The notes beneath the pieces were generated by a model. The model had not been told where the DNA came from, ran no database searches, and was given only the letters and a program-made list of their open reading frames with translations. DNA of 64,000 nt. It comes from Labilibaculum sp041595635 (GTDB taxonomy: Bacteria > Bacteroidota > Bacteroidia > Bacteroidales > Marinifilaceae). The stretch's first letter is position 1; every line of letters starts with the position of its first letter. Both the position numbers and the translations under genes were made by a program. The stretch covers positions 52,738-116,737 of the forward strand of contig NZ_JBFHJW010000005.1 in NCBI RefSeq assembly GCF_041595635.1. The letters run 5' to 3'. Positions 9,531 to 18,406 of this stretch are shown here, one piece after another.

Positions 9531-10676
9531 ATGGACAAAAACAAACCCACATATAAAGATCTTGAAGATGAAGTTGCTAGACTTAAACGTGAATTAAAAT
9601 TTCAGGATAAGATAATGGACAACATCCCCAATCCACTCTTTATTAAGGATGAAAATTTTAATTACGCCTACTGCAACAAGGCTTTTTCAGAATACTTAGG
9701 AATCGCAAAAGATAAAATTATCAATTCTAGCGTATACGAAATTTCCCCCAAGGAATTAGCCGATATATTTTACGCAGCAGATTGCGAACTACGTGACAAA
9801 TCTGAAAATCAACTCTACGAAACCAAAGTTAAATATGCAGATGGGAACATTCATGACATCCTTTTCAATAAGGCTGCAATAAAGGATGAAAAAAATAATT
9901 TCCAAGGCATTGTAGGCATTATGCTTGACATAACTAAGCGAAAGAAAGCCGAACAAGAACTTAAAAAAAGCAAAAATGAACTAATAGAAATCAACAAAAC
10001 AAAAGACAAACTATTATCCATTATTGCTCACGACTTAAGAGCTCCTTTTAACAGTATCTTAGGCTTTTCAGAACTTTTAATCGAAGATATTGAAGTTTTT
10101 GAACATTCAGAATCAAAAGAAAATTTACATTTGATCAATTCAACTGCAAAAAACACACTTGTGTTGCTAGATAATTTACTATCCTGGGCAAAATCACAAA
10201 CCGGACAACTGTTCTTCGAAGCTAAAAGGATAGTTCTTTCCACAATCATTGAAGAAAGCATAAAAAATTCTGAGTTCATAGCAAAAACTAAAAACATCAA
10301 TTTACATTATTTCCAAACCGATAAAATTGAAATTTTAGGGAATGAAAATATGATGGGAAGTGTTTTCAGAAATCTAATTTCTAACGCCATTAAATTTACT
10401 CATTCTGGAGGCAGAATTAATATTTATGCACTTAAAAGGGAAAGTTATGTGGAAATTTGCATCTCAGATAATGGAGTTGGTATGAATTCTGAAACCTTAG
10501 AAAAACTATTCGATAGCTCCCTAAACATCAGCTTAAAAGGAACAGAAGAAGAAAAAGGTTCTGGCTTGGGCTTACTTTTATGCAAAGAATTTGTAGAACA
10601 GCATGGAGGCAAAATTTGGGTAGAAAGCAAAGAAGGAAAAGGAAGTAATTTTAAATTTACTTTGCCTTTTAAGTAG
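9531..10676 (+). CDS. PAS-domain sensor histidine kinase
   Basis: A 381-residue cytoplasmic kinase with no membrane segment. A short N-terminal coiled coil is followed by a PAS domain (about residues 20-140), a second helical linker, a HisKA domain with the phosphoacceptor H167 in IIAHDLRAPFNS, and a HATPase domain with N box NLISNAIKFTHSGG, G1 box ISDNGVGM and G2 box GSGLGLLL. No response regulator gene is adjacent, so it is an orphan kinase whose partner lies elsewhere. The PAS ligand cannot be predicted. Confidence 0.92.
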   Translation: MDKNKPTYKDLEDEVARLKRELKFQDKIMDNIPNPLFIKDENFNYAYCNKAFSEYLGIAKDKIINSSVYEISPKELADIFYAADCELRDKSENQLYETKVKYADGNIHDILFNKAAIKDEKNNFQGIVGIMLDITKRKKAEQELKKSKNELIEINKTKDKLLSIIAHDLRAPFNSILGFSELLIEDIEVFEHSESKENLHLINSTAKNTLVLLDNLLSWAKSQTGQLFFEAKRIVLSTIIEESIKNSEFIAKTKNINLHYFQTDKIEILGNENMMGSVFRNLISNAIKFTHSGGRINIYALKRESYVEICISDNGVGMNSETLEKLFDSSLNISLKGTEEEKGSGLGLLLCKEFVEQHGGKIWVESKEGKGSNFKFTLPFK

Positions 10677-10919
10677 CTCAATACAGTAAGCAAAGAACAA
10701 ATATTGATATCAAAAAACTAATTAATCTGATGTTCTTCCTTCCAAACCCACTTACCTGCCTGTATATTTTGATGTAAGCTATCTGATTAATTTATATCCT
10801 ATTACTAAACCATTCCGGTTTAGTTCGACATAAAATACACATAAATCAAAACTCAGAAAATCATTATCTCGCCTTTTTTGTGTATTATTAAGACCCATAC
10901 CAAATAGTAAAAATCAAGA

Positions 10920-12716
10920 ATGGCACACTCACATACTGCAGACACATCAAACATTCCCAAAGGAAAACTAAACAAAACAGGCCTACGAAGTGCCTTACGA
11001 CTCTACCAATACATTAAACCTTACCGAGGACAATACTTTTTGGGTATTTTCTTCCTTTTGGGATCGAGTTTAGCGAGTTTGGCTTTTCCGAAACTCCTTG
11101 GCGATTTGGTAAACACTGGTAACCAAACAACACTCGGCCAAAGTTTAAATCAAACGGCCATTTTAATAGTCGGTGTATTGATTCTTCAAGCTACCTTTTC
11201 CTATTTCCGTATCATTTTATTTGTTAATGTTACCGAAAAATCGCTTGCAGCACTTCGCCAAGCCAGTTATGCACATTTAATAAAGTTGCCACTTCAATTC
11301 TTTGAAAAAAGACGCGTTGGAGAGCTCAACAGCAGAATTTCTTCAGATGTAATTCAGCTTCAAGAGACCATGACTAGTACTCTGGCTGATTTTATTCGAC
11401 AGATTATTGTTATTACAGGTGGTATTGTTCTTTTGGCAATTTTATCGCTCAAGCTAACGGCTTTTATGCTGATTACACTGCCACCTACCATGATTGCCGC
11501 ACGGTTTTTCGGACGCTTTATTCGAAAATTCTCAAAAGAGGTACAAACTAAATTGGCAGAATCAAACACCATTATTGAAGAAAGCTTGCAAGGCATTCAG
11601 AGTGTGAAAGCATTCACCAACGAACAATTAGAAATTGCCCGCTACAAAAAGAAAACCCTGGAAATTGCTGATCTGGGCATGACGCGTGGCAAATATCGAG
11701 GTGCCTTCAGTTCTTTTATTATTCTCGGTCTGTTTGGGGCCATTGCGGCCATGGTTTGGCAAGGTTCCCATTTGCTACAAGCAGGTGAAATGGCTGCTGG
11801 CGATCTGTTTTCCTTTGTTATTTACTCGGTTTTTGTTGGAGGAACCATCAGTGGATTGGCTAATGTGTATACAAACATTCAAAAGTTTATTGGCGCAACC
11901 GAAGATCTGTTTAAAATCTATGATGAAGAACCAGAAAACATTCAAAGTACCGATCATATTGATCCCAAATACAAAATGAAAGGCAATATCAGTCTTAAAA
12001 ACCTGACTTTTGCTTACCCATCAAGAAAAGAGCAAACCGTTCTAAATCATATCAACCTTGAGATTGATAGCAACAAGATGATCGCATTGGTAGGTCACAG
12101 TGGCGCTGGAAAAAGCACAATGGCTTCTCTCCTTTTGATGTTGCATCGTCCGCCCAAGAACAGTCTATTTTTCGATCAGCTCGACAGTTATGATTATCCT
12201 TTATCCGCCTTACGAAATCAGATTTCGTTGGTGCCACAGGACATTTTCCTTTTCGGAGGAAGCATAGGTGAGAACATTGCCTATGGCAAACCAGAAGCCA
12301 GTCAGCAGGAAATATACGAAGCAGCACAAAATGCAAATGCCCTGGAATTCATCGATCGTTTTCCGGAAAAATTTGAAACCATTGTTGGAGAACGCGGCAC
12401 GCAACTTTCAGGTGGCCAGCGACAAAGAATTGCCATTGCTCGTGCCATTTTGAAAAATCCCAAAATCCTGATTTTAGATGAAGCAACCTCGTCGCTAGAT
12501 TCTGAATCAGAAAAGCTCGTTCAGGAAGCTCTGGAGAAATTGATGAAAGGTAGAACCTCTATTGTGATTGCACACCGCCTATCGACCGTTCGCCAAGCCG
12601 ATGAAATTGTGGTAATGGAACAGGGTGAGATTGTGGAACAAGGAACACACGATGCACTCATGGAAATTCCTGATGGGAAGTACAACAACCTGATTCAGTT
12701 GCAGTATTCAAATTAA
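10920..12716 (+). CDS. ABC exporter, fused membrane and ATPase domains (MsbA/multidrug type)
   Basis: A 598-residue half-transporter. The N-terminal exporter membrane domain has six helices (about residues 30-320). The ATPase domain has Walker A GHSGAGKS, signature LSGGQRQRIAIARA, Walker B ILILDEATSSLDSES and the H-loop IVIAHRLST. It works as a homodimer and moves lipids, drugs or peptides out of the cytoplasm; the sequence does not show which. It is followed 61 bp later by a small DUF2007 gene in the same orientation. Confidence 0.92.
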   Translation: MAHSHTADTSNIPKGKLNKTGLRSALRLYQYIKPYRGQYFLGIFFLLGSSLASLAFPKLLGDLVNTGNQTTLGQSLNQTAILIVGVLILQATFSYFRIILFVNVTEKSLAALRQASYAHLIKLPLQFFEKRRVGELNSRISSDVIQLQETMTSTLADFIRQIIVITGGIVLLAILSLKLTAFMLITLPPTMIAARFFGRFIRKFSKEVQTKLAESNTIIEESLQGIQSVKAFTNEQLEIARYKKKTLEIADLGMTRGKYRGAFSSFIILGLFGAIAAMVWQGSHLLQAGEMAAGDLFSFVIYSVFVGGTISGLANVYTNIQKFIGATEDLFKIYDEEPENIQSTDHIDPKYKMKGNISLKNLTFAYPSRKEQTVLNHINLEIDSNKMIALVGHSGAGKSTMASLLLMLHRPPKNSLFFDQLDSYDYPLSALRNQISLVPQDIFLFGGSIGENIAYGKPEASQQEIYEAAQNANALEFIDRFPEKFETIVGERGTQLSGGQRQRIAIARAILKNPKILILDEATSSLDSESEKLVQEALEKLMKGRTSIVIAHRLSTVRQADEIVVMEQGEIVEQGTHDALMEIPDGKYNNLIQLQYSN

Positions 12717-12777
12717 AATGAGACTCAGATTATTCTTATCTTTATTATGCTCTAACAAGAAATAAAATTTAAAAAGC

Positions 12778-13023
12778 ATGAAGAAAGACAAAAATAATGA
12801 CTTGATTGAAATATTTGCAGGCTCGTGGTTAGATGCTGAAATAGTAAGCAGTTTATTGAATAATTCGGAAATAGAAACTTATTTAAAAGACGATCTTATT
12901 GGCACAATAGCTCCATGGCAAGCATCAGCAGGTGGTGTTGGTGCTGTTAAAATTATTATTAATAGTAAGGACTATGAAACTGCGAAACGAATTGTTGCAG
13001 ATTACGAAAAAAATAAAGACTAA
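12778..13023 (+). CDS. DUF2007 protein (putative signal-transducing protein)
   Basis: An 81-residue cytoplasmic protein with the DUF2007 pattern: IEIFAGSWLDAEIVSSLL, then a central loop (PWQASAGGVGAVKI) and a last helix ending YETAKRIVADYEK. The domain is a small ferredoxin-like fold of unknown function, common next to transporters and proteases. It follows the ABC exporter by 61 bp and is probably cotranscribed. Confidence 0.85.
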   Translation: MKKDKNNDLIEIFAGSWLDAEIVSSLLNNSEIETYLKDDLIGTIAPWQASAGGVGAVKIIINSKDYETAKRIVADYEKNKD

Positions 13024-13225
13024 TTATAAGCTAACTGATGGGCTTCTACTGAATGAGGCTCCTTGAGTAAAAGTAGAAGTGAATTTGCATACATTATTTG
13101 TTTAGAGAACTTACCCTACCCCATTTTTCACATCTATACTTTTCAACTTTCCATAATTAAAGCAAGTCGTACTTAAACCATTCTCAATTAATTCAGTCAA
13201 AATGGTTCAAATTAATTGAGAAAAA

Positions 13226-14440
13226 ATGATAAAATTTAAAGCATCATTAGCTCTAAGCTTGACTGTTCTTATGGCTAGTACATTAACCTTAGGTCAAAAA
13301 AAGGAAAGTAAATTCAGTAAAAAATTAACTTATCCCCTTGTTGATACCAAACAAAACGAGGCTTATAATAATTCCAACATCATTGCTTTGCCCTCAAAAG
13401 GAGAAGAATTTTATGGTCAAGATGCCTGCTATCAGGGCAATCAGCCTTCCTACACCGACAATGGCGATGGCACCATCACCGACAAGGTAACGGGTCTAAT
13501 GTGGGAGAAAGACATGGGAAGCAAAGTGAGTCCAGAGGAAGCCTTACAAAAATCCGAAAACTCATCTTTAGCAGGCTATACCGATTGGAGAATTCCGAGC
13601 ATTAAAGAACTTTATTCACTCATTATTTTTACAGGACAGGTGAAAGGAGCAAAAGCAATCGATCTTTTTATCGATACCGATTATTTTAATCAACCATTGG
13701 GAGATCCTTCGCTCGGAGAACGTGAGATTGATGCTCAGACTGCATCATCAACTGAATATATAGGCAAAACCATGAATGGCGACGAAACCATTTTTGGTGT
13801 CAATTTTATAGATGGACGCATAAAAGGCTACCCAAAATACAGAAAGAGAACGGGTGCTATTATCAAAAGATACTTTCGTTTGGTGAGAGGAAACAATGAT
13901 TATGGCAAAAATAATATCGTGGACAATGGAGACGGTACAGTAAGCGACTATTCTACAGGCTTAATGTGGCAAAAATCTGACGATGGAATTGGGAGAAATT
14001 GGGAGGAATCTTTGGCTTATGCTGAAAACCTAAAGCTTTCAAAATATACCGATTGGCGTTTACCCAATGCAAAAGAATTACAAAGCATTGTTGATTATTC
14101 CAGATCACCCCAAACGTCTAGTTCTCCTGCAATAAATCCGTTGTTTGCCACAACCGAAATCACCGATCCCAATGGAAAAAAAGGACAATATCCTTTCTTT
14201 TGGACGAGTACAACACATTTAGATGGAAGAAACCCTTATTCTAGTGCTGTCTATATTGCCTTTGGCGAAGGGCAAGGTAAAATGCGTGAAAGGCTAATGG
14301 ATGTTCATGGTGCAGGCTGTCAAAGAAGTGATCCTAAAAGTGGAGATAAAAATAACTACCCTCAATTTTTCGGCCCTCAAGGTGATGTTAGATATGTGTA
14401 TAACTACACTAGGGCAGTTCGGAATATAGATAGCAAATAA
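13226..14440 (+). CDS. Secreted protein with two DUF1566 (Lcl C-terminal) domains
   Basis: A 404-residue protein with a Sec signal peptide (MIKFKASLALSLTVLMASTL, cleavage likely near residue 23). It carries two tandem DUF1566 domains, each starting with a DNGDGT motif followed by TGLMW (DNGDGTITDKVTGLMW near residue 79 and DNGDGTVSDYSTGLMW near 232), and each with a YTDWRIP/YTDWRLP segment. DUF1566 occurs in C-type-lectin-like surface proteins. The ligand is unknown. It is probably periplasmic or on the cell surface. Confidence 0.85.
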   Translation: MIKFKASLALSLTVLMASTLTLGQKKESKFSKKLTYPLVDTKQNEAYNNSNIIALPSKGEEFYGQDACYQGNQPSYTDNGDGTITDKVTGLMWEKDMGSKVSPEEALQKSENSSLAGYTDWRIPSIKELYSLIIFTGQVKGAKAIDLFIDTDYFNQPLGDPSLGEREIDAQTASSTEYIGKTMNGDETIFGVNFIDGRIKGYPKYRKRTGAIIKRYFRLVRGNNDYGKNNIVDNGDGTVSDYSTGLMWQKSDDGIGRNWEESLAYAENLKLSKYTDWRLPNAKELQSIVDYSRSPQTSSSPAINPLFATTEITDPNGKKGQYPFFWTSTTHLDGRNPYSSAVYIAFGEGQGKMRERLMDVHGAGCQRSDPKSGDKNNYPQFFGPQGDVRYVYNYTRAVRNIDSK

Positions 14441-14488
14441 ACAGCTTGCGAATTGTAAGCACAAAAATATTTTTAAAACTACTTATTA

Positions 14489-14542
14489 GATCGCCATTGC
14501 TTGAATATTTTTTATTGCATAAATATTCAAGTAATGGCGATC
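14489..14542. terminator. Long stem-loop after the DUF1566 gene
   Basis: A 22-base inverted repeat with one mismatch (14489-14510 and 14521-14542) around a ten-base loop. It is longer than an ordinary terminator and has no strong T run. It may end the DUF1566 transcript or be a repeated palindromic element. Confidence 0.5.
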
Positions 14543-14664
14543 TTCATTTTATGAAATTTAATAGCTTTGTGCCTTCAAAGCTTGTTATTCCATTTTAAAT
14601 CGGTAAGGAGTAATTTTACTGGCGCAGGATAATGATAATCAACTCATAAAATTAAGCATAAACA

Positions 14665-15525
14665 ATGCAAACCAACATATTAAATCTTCAAAATAAGTTA
14701 CCCCTAACCTGCTCGCGAACCGGAAATTGCTGCTTCGGAAAAATCATTTACCTAAATCCATGGGAAGTGTTTCATTTGGCCAAGGAAAAGAAACTCACCT
14801 CAAGAGAATTTCGTGATTCCTACAGCGATTTTGGAGGCATTCGTTTAAAATTCGATGGCAAAAAAGGCTATAAAGATCAGCAAGCTTGTTCGCAGTATAC
14901 AGCTAATTTTGGATGTTCTGTCCATTTAGGACGTCCACTGGCCTGTCGCTTGTATCCATTGGGTCGTCAGCTGCAAAGCGAACAAGTGCACTACATGTAT
15001 CAGGGAGATGAATTCCCTTGCTTAGAACCCTGTCCAGATGTGGTGAATTTAGAACATTTGAATATTGGCGATTATCTCAGCGGACAAATGACCGAGGCTT
15101 TTGAAAAGGCTCAGGATGCCTATTTAGATCTCATGCAAAACATTGCCGATTTGGCTTTTGAATTACTGTTAGATACTGGATTAGCAGAATCGGGAGATAA
15201 GCAAACTTTAGCATTGTGGCGAAAAATGGGAGCTGAACTTCCTGAAGTATTAGCGGAAAGAATTGGTCAAGAATGGCTAGATTGTTTGATGATTCCAGAT
15301 ATTTCGGAAAAGGATCCCATTGCCTTTGTAAGCAAACACAACAATTTAATACTATCCAAAGCACAGGAAATATTTGGAACCTTGCAAAGCCATCAGGAAT
15401 TGCATGAAGCTTCGGTACTAATTATGAGCATTGCCTTGCACCTAGCTCGAGGTTTAGGAGCGAATCCAAAAGAATTATCGGAATTTTGGGTTGATATTGC
15501 CAAAAATAACGGAGCGCAGGAATAG
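14665..15525 (+). CDS. YkgJ family cysteine cluster protein
   Basis: A 286-residue cytoplasmic protein. The Cys pattern of the YkgJ/CxxCxxCC family sits near the N-terminus as LTCSRTGNCCFGKI, and CSQYTANFGCSVHLGRPLACRLYPLG follows; these probably bind a metal or Fe-S cluster. The C-terminal half is helical and not recognised. A second, shorter member of the family is at 59039. The function of the family is not firmly established. Confidence 0.82.
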   Translation: MQTNILNLQNKLPLTCSRTGNCCFGKIIYLNPWEVFHLAKEKKLTSREFRDSYSDFGGIRLKFDGKKGYKDQQACSQYTANFGCSVHLGRPLACRLYPLGRQLQSEQVHYMYQGDEFPCLEPCPDVVNLEHLNIGDYLSGQMTEAFEKAQDAYLDLMQNIADLAFELLLDTGLAESGDKQTLALWRKMGAELPEVLAERIGQEWLDCLMIPDISEKDPIAFVSKHNNLILSKAQEIFGTLQSHQELHEASVLIMSIALHLARGLGANPKELSEFWVDIAKNNGAQE

Positions 15526-15579
15526 GATTTATTTCTTATAAATATCAACTTGCAATCTGTTGAAATTGTAATCACTGCA

Positions 15580-15745
15580 CCCCGCTAGTTCGAGCGTTTC
15601 GCTCTGACTCTGCGAATGCAGTCTTTACAGAATCACTACAGCAAGTTGTCCTTTTTCACCTGAATTATTTTTTTGTGCAAATGAGATATAGTAATGTTCT
15701 ATTATCTTCTTCGAAAATAGATACGAGCGCGACGCTCGCACCAAC
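15580..15745. repeat. Intergenic GC-rich island with two related hairpins
   Basis: Between convergent genes there are two hairpins that share GAGCG/CGCTC arms (15592-15604 and 15724-15738), separated by about 120 bp. The base composition is clearly richer in G and C than the flanks. They may bound a short repeated element, or they may serve as terminators for the two converging genes. Confidence 0.3.
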
Positions 15746-15752
15746 GATGGGA

Positions 15753-16598
15753 TTATAAAATAATTTCTTTCGGCTTCAATTTTTGCTCTGAATTAAGTTT
15801 CATTTTTTCAAATTTAATCTTTTTCAAATCATACTTCTTGTCTGATAATATTTTAAAAATACACTCCATATTAGCTTTAGAACAATTACAACCAAAAATA
15901 ATTTTGCTGACAAATGCTTTTTTTATAGAGGGGTGATATTTACCATAACAATCAGGTTGTAAATTGTAATTAATCAAACGCACCTCATCTTCATAAGCCC
16001 ATATTTTTTTTAATTTTTGAACGGACCAAGGTAATAAATCGTTTGATCCTTTTTTGAAATCAATTTCATAAGAATCTAATTGATTTTTATAGTTTACAAG
16101 TATTGGTATAAACCTATTTTCTTGTAAAAATTTAGAATCAAAATCATATTCTATACAAATTCCTTTATGGCCTTTTGTATAATGTGACCAAAGTAAATAA
16201 TCTGTATCTTTTGTATAATGCTTACTAAATGAACAAATACCAATTTCTCTTATGCTATTGGATAATATCTTACTAAAATCCTTCTTTACATTATATAGCT
16301 TCATATATTTAGGAAAATTTTCAATCAAACCTATCTTTTTTAGCGGGTTCATTTCTCGTTTGGATAAATTCCTATAAGTATCTTCCTTAAATTTTTCAGG
16401 ATCCTTTATTTTCAATAATTCAGTACAACATTCCAAAGGATCGTTTAATGTATCAGGTGTAGAAAATCTAATATTATTCAATGATAAGCTTATTTTTGCC
16501 GATTCAAAATCAATAAATTTATAAAAAGGCCCTTCATAAAGTTTAATTTCTTCAGACAAAATTTGTTGAAGTTCTTTTGATATTATCGCTTCTGACAT
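15753..16598 (-). CDS. DUF2971 domain protein
   Basis: A 281-residue cytoplasmic protein with the DUF2971 pattern: YKFIDFESAKISLSLNNIRFS, the N-terminal TPDTLNDPLECC, a central ICSFSKHYTKDTDYLLWSHYT and GICIEYDF. DUF2971 proteins are often found near defence or mobile genes; the function is unknown. Here the gene is alone between a YkgJ gene and an aminopeptidase gene. It is richer in A/T and Lys than its neighbours, consistent with acquisition by transfer, though this is weak evidence. Confidence 0.82.
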   Translation of the reverse strand: MSEAIISKELQQILSEEIKLYEGPFYKFIDFESAKISLSLNNIRFSTPDTLNDPLECCTELLKIKDPEKFKEDTYRNLSKREMNPLKKIGLIENFPKYMKLYNVKKDFSKILSNSIREIGICSFSKHYTKDTDYLLWSHYTKGHKGICIEYDFDSKFLQENRFIPILVNYKNQLDSYEIDFKKGSNDLLPWSVQKLKKIWAYEDEVRLINYNLQPDCYGKYHPSIKKAFVSKIIFGCNCSKANMECIFKILSDKKYDLKKIKFEKMKLNSEQKLKPKEIIL

Positions 16599-16704
16599 AG
16601 AACTATATTGATGTTAAAAAAATGATTATCATTTACCAGTTAATTTATAAATCTATTTTTACAATGCCTTTCTCTACCACACAATTTAAAAACCAAAGGT
16701 AACG

Positions 16705-16733
16705 AAAAAGGCAGCACCTAAAGTGCTGCCTTT
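16705..16733 (-). terminator. Rho-independent terminator of the aminopeptidase gene
   Basis: AAAGGCAGCAC (16707-16717) pairs with GTGCTGCCTTT (16723-16733). Read on the minus strand the stem ends in a T run. It lies just downstream of the stop at 16756. Confidence 0.8.
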
Positions 16734-16755
16734 CCAATATCATATTAATTCAATT

Positions 16756-18057
16756 CTACAATCCAAAAAAGTAAGTAAACACTTTACGGATGTATGCATT
16801 GTCTTTAACACCACCTGTTTCGCGAACCGAGTGCATGGCAAACATTGGGTTTCCCATATCTACAGTACGCATATCTAGCTGACTTGTTGAAACATTACCA
16901 AGTGTGCTTCCTCCCACCAGGTCGGAACGATTCACAAATTTTTGATAGGGAACTTCTGCATTTTTGCAAAGTGTTTCGAATACGGTTGACGAATCGCCAT
17001 CGGTAGTGTATTTTTGGTTCGCATGGAACTTAATCACCGGTCCTTTGTTAATAAACGGACGGTTTGTTGGATCGTGTTTCTCGGGTACGTTTGGATGTAC
17101 AGCATGAGCCATATCTGCCGATATCATGAAAGAATTATAAATTGTACGATGAAAAGCCTCCACATTTTTACCCAATTTGAAAACAATACGCTGCAATAGA
17201 TGGCGCAATACTGGCGATCCTGCTCCCTGCTTGGTTACCGATCCCACTTCCTCGTTATCGAAGACACCCAATAATTGCGTTTTCTTGCTTCCTTTATTCG
17301 CTAGCAATGCTTTAAGTCCTGCATGAGCCATTGCTGTATCATCTAATTTTGGCGATGAGATAAACTCTTGGTTCAGACCAAAAATACATCCTTTGTCTAC
17401 TTCAAATAAGTTCACATCAAAATCGATAATTGCTTCCGCATCAATCTTTAATTCCTTAGCCATCAAATTCACCAAACAATTATCCTTTTCCATCTCATCG
17501 GTAATCATGGCAAGTAAAGGCAACATATCTACCTGTCTGTTAAGCGCAACACCATCGTTCACCGCACGATTCATGTGAATGGCCAAATTTGGAATCACCA
17601 TCAAAGGGCGATCTATCTTCACATACAGATGCTCTGGATTCAAAGGATCATTTGATTTTACAGCTACTCTACCCGCAATAGAAAGCGGGCGATCCATCCA
17701 GGTATTCAATATTGGTCCACCATAAACCTCTGTATTTAATTTCATGTAATTTTCCTCTACCGAAATCTCTGCATTGGGCTTGATCTTAAATCCAGGAGCA
17801 TCACAATGGGCACAAATCAACTGAAATCCTTCTTCTTCAATTTCTCCGCTACCAATCTGAAAAGCAAAAAGAGCCGATCCATTCTTTGTAGTAAAGTACT
17901 TCCCTCCTTTTTCAATCTTCCATTCTTCACGCAAATCCAATTCCTGAAAACCAGCTTCGTTTAATTCTTTACGGATATTATTTACTGCATGATAAGTACT
18001 CGGACTTTGATGAATAAAATCGATCAATTCCTGTGCTTGTTCTTGTTCCAAACTCAT
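16756..18057 (-). CDS. M18 family aminopeptidase
   Basis: A 433-residue protein of normal M18 length. The metal and catalytic motifs are visible: ICAHCDAPGFKIKP (His/Asp), LDDTAMAH, FDNEEVGSVTKQG (Glu pair) and SADMAHAVHPN near the C-terminus. M18 enzymes are cytoplasmic, tetrahedral, di-zinc exopeptidases that remove N-terminal residues, often acidic ones, from peptides. The gene is monocistronic with its own terminator. Confidence 0.93.
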   Translation of the reverse strand: MSLEQEQAQELIDFIHQSPSTYHAVNNIRKELNEAGFQELDLREEWKIEKGGKYFTTKNGSALFAFQIGSGEIEEEGFQLICAHCDAPGFKIKPNAEISVEENYMKLNTEVYGGPILNTWMDRPLSIAGRVAVKSNDPLNPEHLYVKIDRPLMVIPNLAIHMNRAVNDGVALNRQVDMLPLLAMITDEMEKDNCLVNLMAKELKIDAEAIIDFDVNLFEVDKGCIFGLNQEFISSPKLDDTAMAHAGLKALLANKGSKKTQLLGVFDNEEVGSVTKQGAGSPVLRHLLQRIVFKLGKNVEAFHRTIYNSFMISADMAHAVHPNVPEKHDPTNRPFINKGPVIKFHANQKYTTDGDSSTVFETLCKNAEVPYQKFVNRSDLVGGSTLGNVSTSQLDMRTVDMGNPMFAMHSVRETGGVKDNAYIRKVFTYFFGL

Positions 18058-18406
18058 AGTATATATTGTTATTGTATTTTTAATTCGTGAACTTCAAAAC
18101 TACATTTTTTTTAAGAATTAGAAATACATAATGGGACTAAAAAGAATAAAAATTCATTTTATAAACACCCCAAATCTCCTAAAATGAACTTTTCATTCAC
18201 ATAAGGAAACAAGGGCATTTGTATTGTTGTATTGGTCTCTTTGGTATTTGAGGACTTAAACATGGAATCACTAATTTCATTACATCCTTTAGGCAAAAAA
18301 CTATTTACGACCCATTTACCCATCCACAACTCTTAATTGGCTGCATAAATCCATCATTAATATTATATTTGTTACCCATCTAAAAACCCATAAGCGAAAC
18401 CAAATT
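18058..18406. other. Divergent intergenic region (349 bp)
   Basis: It separates the aminopeptidase gene (minus) from the exonuclease-like gene (plus) and should hold both promoters. On the plus strand TATATTTG at 18364-18371 matches the -7 box, with a TTG at 18337 slightly too far away. On the minus strand CAAAACTA at 18095-18102 is a -7 match without a clear partner. I see no gene or stable RNA here. Confidence 0.4.
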
